A DNA stretch of 64,000 nt from Metallyticus violacea. Lineage: Eukaryota > Arthropoda > Insecta > Mantodea > Metallyticidae. Every line of letters starts with the position of its first letter. Position 1 is the stretch's first letter. Below the pieces are notes generated by a model. The model did not search any database, was not told the DNA's origin, and was given only the letters and a program-made list of their open reading frames with translations. Where the stretch lies: the NCBI GenBank assembly GCA_030762175.1, contig CM060831.1, positions 83,428,001 to 83,492,000 on the forward strand, written 5' to 3'. Below, piece after piece: positions 55,326 to 64,000 of the stretch. The translations under genes were made by a program, and so were the position numbers.

Positions 55326-57604
55326 TATACGGGCTGGCGCAAAAGAAACTACACACTTAGGGAATTTCAACTAACGTATGCTTTCATTTCTTTCTTTGTT
55401 ATGTTTGTGGCAGTTTCTTGAAGCTGCAAACAACCACAAGTTGGGAAACCCTTTTGGAGGGTGAGTAGGGGGATGCGGAAGTATGGATGATGTGTTAGAT
55501 TAACGAAGAATTCGGTTAATCTTAATGGGTGACGTGTAGACTTCCTTCTCCTCCCACTCACGGCTCCTTTATGGTGTCTTAATGCTGAGGTTTCCTCAAT
55601 GCTCCGGCTAATGTTAAGCTGGTACTTTGGAAACAAATTTCTTGTCTCGAGGGAAAAGGAGATGGAAAGGTGGCTGTGGATATAATACACTTGTTTTGAT
55701 AATAACAGCCTTGATTTATTCAATTGCTCTGTGGCTCAGGGCTCCCAATCTGAACGTATTGAGGAAGTCTTAAGAAGTGCCGGAACTAAGCTCACGTGCA
55801 CTTTTGTTTCTCACCACTCCAGCATTTTTTATAAGGAAAGTTCTCCGCACCAGATGTTCGTCCTTCCTACTAATAAATGATTATCGATGGACATACCCTA
55901 ATAACCGAGCACAGATGGATAGCACTTAATTATTCCAAAAAATTCTTCCCGTAGGTTACTTTAGCTTCTAGTTCGCTATCAGTATCGCGGCCAACTGTTT
56001 CTCTATTGTCGTCCACGGCTACTCCGTTTTATCGCGCCAAACTGTTTTCCTGTATTGTCGCCTATGGCTGCTCTGTTCTGACCTCTCTTAGTATTGTCGT
56101 ATACCGTCCCTCTAACAAGCAATGCTACTTTCCGGTGCAACCTTCAAAACTAAGAATATGATGGCTGCTTTGCTCCTCTAAAAGAATTCTTAACACTCCT
56201 CACCTCAACAAAATAAAACAATACACAATATGCATACATACAGTTAATTCAGACGGCAACGACAATTGCCTCGAGGATTCGAGTCCGGGGAGTGCCCGTT
56301 TCATGTTCGAAACGTTTTCCTTCTTCATTTGCTTTCAACTGTACGTATCTCCGTCAGCGGAAAGAGCAGGGACAGGAAATAAGTTGAAAATGATAACGCA
56401 AGAGGAAAGAATTTTTGCTGTAAAGATCGGTTAAGGTTTAAGTTCTGCACTGCGGGAAAGTAGAGAGCATTTCGAGTCAGATCTACCATCAAGTAAAACT
56501 GTTTACAATGTACTTCACACATTTGAAATTGAAGGTTCTGTTTTGAATGCACCTCGTAGTGGGCTACCTAGGGATAGCATAGATTGAGGAAATTGAATTG
56601 GCTGTCACGACTAGTCCAAGAAAGTTCACAAGACAGAATTTCCAGCGATATCACGTCCGTCAATCCAAAGGATATTGCATAAGCAGAAGTTCAAAGCGAG
56701 AGAGTGTCTATGGCAGTACCTTGGGGACAGGAGTTTTCCTGAAACAGTGTGCGAGGGTGGTGGTTACCTTAATGTTGAAGTGGCTCATCTCTTAAATTGA
56801 GGAGGTTTATGCTACAAGTGACCTATCCACCAGTAGCTAAGTTCGCTTAGCGCGTTTGGGCGAGAGATCGTCTACAGCCGAAAGCCGGTTCGGTTTGGAC
56901 TCTGGGTACCGTCCTAAATAGTAAAAGCCACTGGCTGCACAGACCTCTGTATATTCCCCTGGTACGGGCAGGGATTCCCACCGAACTTGTACATTCCACG
57001 TCTGATACGCGGTTTGTTGGAAGACATTCACAGACAGGCAGCTACAATTTTGTGAGATTATGCTTGATCAGTATCGACCTGACCCCAATTTCTTTAAAAA
57101 CATTGTGTGGTTGGATGAGGCCACCTTTAAGCTACTTATTGATGCACGTAAACCATCATGTTTTGGAGCAAGCGCTCAACCAACCCGGAGTAAATGTGTG
57201 GGGTGCAATATCGGCACAAATGTAAATTGGTCCGCACTTTATTGATGGAAATGTCGATGATAACAAGTACTTTGCTCTACTTCAAGAGAACACACCAGGA
57301 ATCATCATGCATTTGGAGATCTTTGATCAACTTTACTTCCAGCACGATGGAGCTCCTGAGCATTATGCTTCAGTTGTTCGGACTTATGTTGATAACGTTT
57401 TCAATAGAAGAGTGCTTGGACGTCGAGCAGCATTTGAAATCCCTGATCTCACCCAAAAAGATTTCTTCCTTTGTCAAAGTGTTTCAGTTAGACTCCAACG
57501 ATGCATTAATGCACAACGGAAACAGCTTGCATACAAAAACAAGTGAAATCTTTTGCTAAATGAAATTTAGTAAATGTGTAGTTACTTTTTCGCCACCCTT
57601 ATAT
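55326..57604 (+). mobile_element. 2.3-kb Tc1/mariner-superfamily element with intact TIRs
   Basis: TATACGGGCTGGCGCAAAAG, then AAACTACACA, at the left is matched by revcomp TATAAGGGTGGCGAAAAAGT, then AACTACACA, at the right. The plus strand reads an HTH start at 56391 (MITQEERIFAVKIG plus a stop), then IVWLDEATFKL near 57100, NQPGVNVWGAISAQM, HFIDGNVDDNKYFALLQENT, FQHDGAPEHYASVVRTYV, and PDLTQKDFFLC to a stop at 57546. Several frameshifts. The region between the left TIR and 56310 is extra sequence that I cannot identify. Confidence 0.85.
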
Positions 57605-58559
57605 ATCCTGGTTTTTAAGAGTAGCATATTTTGCCGTTTTTAGGGCATAAGAATTCGCCTCTCGACAAGAGCATCCTCGACAGAACAAACGAAATAAAAC
57701 TTTCAGAAGTATGCCGTCAGGCAAGAAAAAGCAACTTTCCCAAGGAATCGATACGCTATTGTAACAACACGGCGGCGTTTCGCAAGACAGTTTAACCTCG
57801 CGTGCGCTCAGCCAGGCCGCACAAGCATGACGCATGTGATTTTTCTACGCGCAACTGCCCCGGTAGCAATGGAGCAAATCAGAGGGCGTTTTGTCACAGG
57901 CTTCGCACATTGCAAATGACTGGGAAATGAGCAAATTTCCTAGAAGCACATGCCTGCTGATTCATTCGAATGCCCAGTCTCAATGAACTGTCCTTAGACC
58001 CAAAATGGTCTTGAAACTATTAAAACTAATCCGTCAACCTGCGATAACATATTTGATATTTAGCAACAACTTTAATTCAAAAGCATATAATTGCTCACTC
58101 TTGCTGCAAATACCAAACAAGAATTAATCAGATACCGAAATTCCGTACTGCAAAGACTTCTACAGATGTTAGGAAAGGACTGGACTTGAGGTGTGTGATG
58201 GCAAATAATATGTCGGAAATTTTCATACAATGTTATACATGTTTCTTCCCGCATCTGAGCAATGGTCACTAAATATATACCTACATTTATAATATGGTGT
58301 CCACTTTTGTTTCTTGCACTTTGAGTAGAACCCTTACCTGTTATATTTACAAAACATACATTAATAGATAGATAATATATTTTTGCATTGCATGTAATCG
58401 TTTAAATCATGTATATTAAGCAGTTATTTATAGTAAACATATGTAACTATTCTCTCACGATCAAATTTGCTGGAAACATGCCCCCCCCCCCATGTATTAA
58501 GTACAGGAACGAGAAATAAACGAAGTAAGATTAAATTGAGTCAGTTAAACTATATTTCT
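57605..58559. other. Unassigned
   Basis: No coding or repeat signal. A C run near 58480-58490. Confidence 0.4.
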
Positions 58560-59285
58560 GTGTTTTGCTACTGCACAGATTTATCTAAAACTGCATAAAA
58601 ACAGCCTTCAGGAGGAAGTCTACAGACTATGCACCACATTTTACCATTCTTTCCTGGGTTCTCTTCCAAAAGTTTTCCATTACAGAAAACGCGCTGCGCG
58701 TCCTCGTTTGGCGACTGTTCTCGGTCTCAGTGCTGTCAGTAACAATGAACACGATCATCAGAAACTTCACATTCGTCATGTTTATCACGAAGCGTTCTTT
58801 TCTTCCTTCCTGTTGTATTTTTCGCCTTATTCTGTGATGTCTGAACAGGCCTATCTTTCTTGGTGCTGCGTTTCTTCTCCCCATCTGCTAAATATCTTTT
58901 ATATGGGCCAGGGTTTGAGGTCTTTGTTCTATGCCTAAGGAACAGACATATTCGTATGTTCTAAAGAAACACCTGAAGCGGAAGACTGACCTCAGCAGGT
59001 GTCTCATTTCGTTCAGCAGGTTGTTGATCGTCTTTTTAGTGATTTACTTCCTATGACGAGATCTAACCCAGCAGGCAAAATTGTCTCCCTAGCAACTTCT
59101 TAGACGCCACATCCTCTGGTTTCTGCAAGCAATGCCTTAAAGTAGTTTTAGGAACTGAAAACTCCCGAACCGCTTTTTTAAATCGCATTCTTTTGCCCCT
59201 GACGGTCTTGACAGCTTTAATCATTGCTACTGGATCCCACTGTTTTATTTTCTTAGGTTGCGGGAGTCAGTCCGCTTTATAATCA
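58560..59285 (-). pseudogene. pogo/Tigger-like transposase relic with missing catalytic core
   Basis: The minus strand begins PKKIKQWDPVAMIKAVKTVR and continues GKRMRFKKAVREFSVPKTTL then RHCLQKPED, a psq-type HTH. It then passes (59050-58980) into the C-terminal tail (KKRSTKKDRPVQTSQNKAKN ... DECEVSDDR ... NEDAQRVFCNGK). The intervening DDE domain of about 200 or more residues is absent. The tail resembles the C/H-rich ends of insect pogo-type transposases, but the metal-binding end is incomplete. Confidence 0.65.
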
Positions 59286-59668
59286 TATCTGAAATAATGC
59301 AATTTCTTCACCTGGCATTTAAAAGAACTGTACGTAACATGACATCCCAAAATTGGAGGGATGTCATATTACCATCACGCCATGTTACACAATAACCTAA
59401 TAGAAATGCATTTTCTACTATGTATGCAGGATTTCCATTTACATTATTAATAAACTAGTTCATGTACTACATTTCTGAAAGCACAGGGTGCTCAGTAGTA
59501 AACAATATGCATTTACTTATCAACAATAACTTCCGTAATCCGTAACACAGAAAATCACACAATGTGCCTACAATACTTGCAGGAAGAGCTCAGCAGCACG
59601 TCTGTCGTGTTAACGGTCACGATAAGAATAGTTTGAAATAACATTCACTAGATGTCAGCATAGTACAA

Positions 59669-59702
<34 letters not shown>

Positions 59703-60634
59703 CAGGGTTGCCATATTTCCACCTTTTCCTCTATTAATATGTTGAATTTTATTACAGTTTGCTGATTTGGGATTAATTATGTTAGATTTTATTCAAATTT
59801 AAGAATTTTCTTTTCAATTCTGATATATTTTGACATTGCTTTTTAATTAGAAATTAGAATAACATATAAAGGAAGGCAGATAGTCTGTAACACAGGTAAC
59901 TTCAGTGAACAATACTACAACACGTCAAGTAGATTGTGTGTTTTTGATTGGTTCAAACTGACACGCCATGTTTTTGCCAAGCAGGCATACTATTTTACTA
60001 TTTTGCCTTACTCCTCCTGTCTTCTTTTTCCATTTCTCTTATTACATTACTTAAATAGACTTATTTTCAGCAAAAATCTAATTGCTACCCAGAACGTGCA
60101 CAAATAGGCTTGATAAACATTTTGATATGCGAGTCCTTTTACAGAACCTCCCTTTGAAAATAACAGTCCTCGGGAAGAGCGTATAGAAAGAATCTTTCGT
60201 AATGATTGCACTTTTCATGTTAGGTCGCGATTTCTGGGTGGGTTTTCTTTAAAAACATTTTCCTAGAGATTTTCCCTCAGTTCTAACACCGATACAAGTT
60301 CTAACACAGATACAATAAGTTCCTCATTGCTCTGTTAAGTGACTATACGAGGCGAGTCAATTTCCTCTTCCTTTTCTGAAAATTAGGCCACTCTTCAAGA
60401 GCCAATTGCGCTTCAAGTCCATTTTCTTGCTTACCAACTGTTAATTAGCATTTTTAGATAAACGAAGGCTCAACATTCAGAGGAAAAGCGATTTAAGGGA
60501 CACCAAATCAGAAACAAATACTCGTTTACTGAGTTTCCAGTCAATTTTACAAACTTTTACATTACATATACACAGCCACGCAACTGAGTAAAGGAATCTG
60601 ATAAAATACACCTATAATGTGGGCCCAGTGACAA
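59286..60634. other. Unassigned, with a poly(A) tract
   Basis: A poly(A) of about 28 bases at 59674-59701 probably marks the 3' end of an unidentified retroelement. Otherwise nothing recognised. Confidence 0.45.
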
Positions 60635-62224
60635 AATCAGTTAAAAGTCCGTCACGCATGAGCTACGTAAACTAAGCGAATTCTTCACCTATTAACGGCA
60701 TACTATTAATTAAATGAAATATATAACCACTGATAGACAAAACATTATACTGTGTCAGTATTTTTAAACATTTTTAAATGTAATCATGTTTATGAAGTGA
60801 GTCTTTGACATCATCTTTACATTCACTAAAATAGAGAAATAACAGAAAGTTTCGAGATACATAGCGTATTTAAGAAAATGATGTTCATATGTTTCAATAA
60901 AACAAAAACATGTCACTATTCAAAAACAATTGCAATGTACAAAGCATAAAAAACAATCGAAAATTTCATTGATTTTAATTGGCTTTGAAATTTAATTTAA
61001 ATGTTTATTATAGTAAAAACATGTAACGTAAACGTGTTCTGAATGTTATTACAGAGCGCTCTTACATACAAATATAATTCTCAAACATATTGAATTAATA
61101 TTTCACATTTGCATCTTCACGACGAGATTTTGTTAAATATAAAACATATGCAACGTTATAAACAGAGTTTATATGTTGAATTAATTTGTCCTTTCATTTT
61201 AAAATTATATATGCACTGTAAAATTAAACAAAAGAGGCATTTTAAATTTTGGTTTTCAAACATACGCTCTACTCCGAAAAGGTCCGATTTCCCTCAGAAT
61301 CTATTTTTCTAATTTGATTTAAATGCCGAGTTTAACTTTTAAGAAACAAATATTGAGCAATGCAAGAGCGGTTTTTAAATTTTGGGTTCAAGGTTAACCG
61401 CCTCTCCTAATGGCCGGATTCCCCTGATTTTTAAAACTATGGTTATTTTATTTAAATGATATATACGTTAGCGAAAAAACAAATATTGATGCCGCTAGGG
61501 CGATTTTTATTGGGATTCAGGCTAATCCCCACTCCTAATGACCCGATTTCCCTGATTTTCAGAAACTATGTTTTTTTTTATTTAAATGGCATATACGAAA
61601 TTTCGTTGCAAAAAACATACTACGTAAACAGCCCCCCCCCAATTGCCCCATTAATTGATTTTCGAAAACTATTTTTCCTACTTCATTTCTATGGTATATC
61701 CAATTTCCTTAAAAAAAAAAATCAAAATTGCGCCCGCTAGAACAATTTTAAAATTTCGCTTTAACTCCCAGTTGTTTTTCAGGTATGCTCCCAGTCCTAA
61801 TTGCCCGATTGCCCTGATTTCGGAAACTATTTTTATCAACTTATTTTAAATAAATCGGGTTTCGTTGAGAAAAACAAAAAATTGCAACTACTAGACCGAT
61901 TATTAAAAACATTTTCTCCTTAGTTTAACCCCCAACCCCAATGGCCCAAATTTTCTGGTTAAAGAACTCGATGACTCGTTTGTTAATTGATGAGTTTTGT
62001 TGAGAAAAAACTGTGACCACTAGAGCGTTAACAGATATATATTACATTGTTCATAGTGTTATTTTATTTTTCATTTATATATTATATATTTATGATTATA
62101 AATTACATATTTATATATTTTTCATTAATATATTTATATATAATATATTAATGAAAAATAAAATAACACTAGAACAAATGTAACTAAAATAACAATAACT
62201 AAAAAGAAAAATAAAAGAGCGAGA

Positions 62225-62264
<40 letters not shown>

Positions 62265-62270
62265 TTTCGG
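60635..62270 (+). repeat. Monomer-bearing interspersed repeat, copy D, with terminal hairpin
   Basis: This is the longest copy. After the conserved block (GTCCGTCACGCATG, TTTACATTCACTAAAATAG, ATGTAACGTAAACGTGTTC) come six or seven degenerate monomers of about 110-140 bp between 61225 and 62025. Each has roughly AGCGATTTTTAAATTTTGGG, CTCCTAATGGCCCGATTTCC, CTGATTTTCGGAAACTA and TTTAAATGGTATATACG. TAGTGTTATTTTATTTTTCAT at 62054-62074 is perfectly complementary to 62151-62171. An (AT)n run ends the copy near 62262. Confidence 0.8.
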
Positions 62271-62287
62271 TTCTTAGTATGTACAAT

Positions 62288-62560
62288 TCGGTCCTGGTGG
62301 TGTAGTGGTAACCACAGGCCACCTTAACCCCAAGATCGCGGGTTCGAACCCGTCCAGGACCGATGAATTTTTTCGGGTGTAAAAATCCCAAGTATGGCTT
62401 CCTTCGGAAGGGAAGTAAAGCCATGGGTCCCGTGTCGTACATTTACGGCACGATAAAGAACCTCAAGCCTGAAAGAAGAGGCCTCTGAGCAAAATCTGAA
62501 TTGAATGGGACGCTGATGACCTGAAATGTTAAAGAGGGTCCTTAAATAAATAAATAAATC
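62288..62560 (+). repeat. SINE family A, near full length (A8)
   Basis: The head CGGTCCTGGTGGTGTAGTGG and B box GGTTCGAACCC are intact. The body lacks the TTGTCGGCCGTTTCACGCCC segment near 62500. The tail is CCTTAAATAAATAAATAAAT. Confidence 0.92.
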
Positions 62561-63368
62561 GATCAAACAATCGATGGACATGAAAAGTTTATTCAAAATA
62601 AAAATTCTATTAGTACAATTAAAATAGCTTACGTTCCTTTGGAATTCGCTAACACACACGCACACAAACACCCATGTAATACGGGTATTACTGCAACAAC
62701 TTCATTTCTTTGGAATTCGTTAAAATGGCGGACTTTTGTAATTAGAGACGGGATATACTAAGACAAGTTTGAGGCACGCCTCTATCCAATGTGAAGGCAC
62801 ATAGATAAAGGTTTATTGAAATTTTGGAAGAATACATTGCTTGTTGAAGTCAGGATCAGATAAGAGTGATCAGATGTTAGTTTCAATAAGTTTTCGGGAC
62901 ACTTAAAGGTCTTGATATATTTTACTTCCATCAACTTTGGACAAACAATACAGAAGCTCGATTTCATCGCCTTTTAAACAGTTTTAAATCTTCTCTAGGC
63001 AGATGAAGGCATTACAATGAATGTAAAGCACGTGGTATCTCCCACAGCGCTGATAGGCAATTCACATCTGTAAAGGACCCATGAGCAGTTCATTCCTCCC
63101 ACCTCCCTGTTTTAATTAATACTACTGCCTTTCAAAACATTGCCGCAATATAAAAAATAGAAGAAACATAAACACATTCAAGTAAGCACAAACAGGCGTT
63201 TAGTATATGAAAAATAATCGAATTGCTTCTTCGAAAAATTTAATTACTTAATTAGCTTTCCTTTCCCCGCATATGTTTTGTTAAAAGCAATAATACAAAA
63301 CATTACGGATCATAAACTCACATTCCTGTCATATGCATTAAAAAGGAGATTTTTTTTTTTTTTTTTTT
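62561..63368. other. Unassigned
   Basis: No coding or repeat signal. It ends in a poly(T) at 63352-63368, which is the reversed tail of SINE B12. Confidence 0.45.
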
Positions 63369-63637
63369 GAGTAGCGTTTAACGTCCATTTTTATTACTGA
63401 GGCACCACAGGCGATGAACACTGATGATACATGAGATGAAATATTGGGAAAGGATATTTTTTTAAGAAAGGAAACGTTCCAGGCCTAAGTTTAGCGTACC
63501 TCCCCGGCATTTGCCAGTTATGAATACTGAGGAAAACCTGGAAAAAACCTCAGTCAGGGAGGACGGTCCTGGCGGGATTCGAACCCAAACCTCCCGCTCA
63601 CGAGTCCGCGCTTTTAACGACCTCGACCACCCGTGGC
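63369..63637 (-). repeat. SINE family B, full length (B12)
   Basis: Reverse-oriented, from GCGTTTAACGTCCATTTTTA to CGACCACCCGTGGCGG. Imperfect flanking repeats ATTAAAAAGGAG and ATTAAAAACGAG may be the target-site duplication. Confidence 0.9.
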
Positions 63638-63881
63638 GGTATTAAAAACGAGACCTATGTCGGCGATACAAACAGGTTACTAGTCTTTGTCGGTCATGGT
63701 TACTGTCTGTGACAATACGAGAAGAACCAATTAGAGGGGCATGTCACGCATCAAAACAATAATTATTTAAACTATGTGCAATACTTTTACATGCCTGCGC
63801 AACATAAGCGCTTGAACGAGAAAGTGCAACAATGGAAAATTAAAAACTACGAGCTTCTTTCTCTACTATGATACACACCAT
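63638..63881. other. Unassigned edge sequence
   Basis: No repeat match seen. The frame of the next entry is open from about 63812. Confidence 0.4.
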
Positions 63882-64000
63882 ATGGCTATTGTCTTGCACA
63901 GCTTGCTCCAGGCACATGGAAAACATGCAAAGAAAATTGAAGATGACAGAGTTACGGCTGTAATCAGAGATCTGTATTATAGAAGGAGGGGACATAGCAA
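63882..64000 (+). CDS. Open frame running off the right edge, unknown
   Basis: From an ATG at 63882 the frame reads MAIVLHSLLQAHGKHAKKIE then DDRVTAVIRDLYYRRRGHS and is still open at 64000. It is also open upstream for about 23 codons, so the ATG is only one possible start. Composition is protein-like: charged, no low complexity, few Ile/Asn runs. I do not recognise it. It could be a host exon or the start of a transposon protein. Confidence 0.3.
   Translation, partial: MAIVLHSLLQAHGKHAKKIEDDRVTAVIRDLYYRRRGHS

Noticed and set aside
61225..62025. CRISPR-like or satellite array
   Set aside because: The monomers are 110-140 bp, degenerate and contiguous without spacers, in a eukaryotic genome. 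The unit belongs to an interspersed repeat also seen at 16.6, 30.5 and 33.1 kb.

Overview
This looks like nuclear DNA of an arthropod, most likely an insect. It is AT-rich, has GT-AG introns, is packed with degraded transposons, and carries insect-type Tc1/mariner lineages and tRNA-derived SINEs. I saw no bacterial operons, rRNA or CRISPR. The species cannot be told from the sequence.

The host content I can defend is the 3' part of one minus-strand gene of the GAS2-like (GAS2L / Drosophila pickled eggs) family. Four exons at 28098-27991, 16388-16295, 4398-4314 and 2668-2005 have clean GT-AG boundaries and compatible phases. They encode a complete GAS2-related (GAR) microtubule-binding domain followed by a Ser/Arg/Pro-rich C-terminus of 220 residues in the last exon. 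The calponin-homology half expected at the N-terminus was not found. Positions 28099-64000 are therefore probably 5' intron, unless they are intergenic.

Everything else is mostly repeat. I see: (1) two abundant tRNA-derived SINE families (A, 8 copies; B, 12 copies) and one copy of a third, several with clear target-site duplications and some nested in transposons; (2) about a dozen Tc1/mariner-superfamily transposase relics of several lineages, several with both terminal inverted repeats (TIRs), all broken by frameshifts or stops; (3) a family of internally deleted transposase genes that share one deletion junction; (4) a foldback element with inverted arms of several hundred bp; (5) a four-copy interspersed repeat ending in a variable number of about 110-140 bp monomers, with a hairpin near its end; (6) relics of hAT, pogo, Penelope (GIY-YIG) and non-LTR retrotransposons; (7) a trinucleotide array of about 1 kb with higher-order structure.

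Layout: 0.3-1.9 kb SINE-A, foldback copy and deleted transposase; 2.0-4.4 kb last two exons; 5.1-6.4 kb mariner; 9-11.4 kb SINE-A, hAT relic, mariner; 14.3-15.8 kb Penelope relic and transposase; 16.3 kb GAR exon 2; 16.6-17.4 kb monomer repeat; 18-19.3 kb transposase fragment and SINE-B; 23.8-27.6 kb deleted transposases, LINE and mosaic mariner; 28.0 kb GAR exon 1; 28.2-29.0 kb MITE; 29.9-33.7 kb two monomer-repeat copies; 33.7-41.7 kb four mariners and SINEs; 42.4-46.2 kb trinucleotide array, LINE and transposases; 46.9-54.8 kb X repeats, two mariners, foldback and SINEs; 54.8-59.3 kb transposase element and pogo relic; 60.6-62.2 kb largest monomer-repeat copy; 62.3-63.6 kb two SINEs; an open reading frame of unknown origin runs off the right edge.
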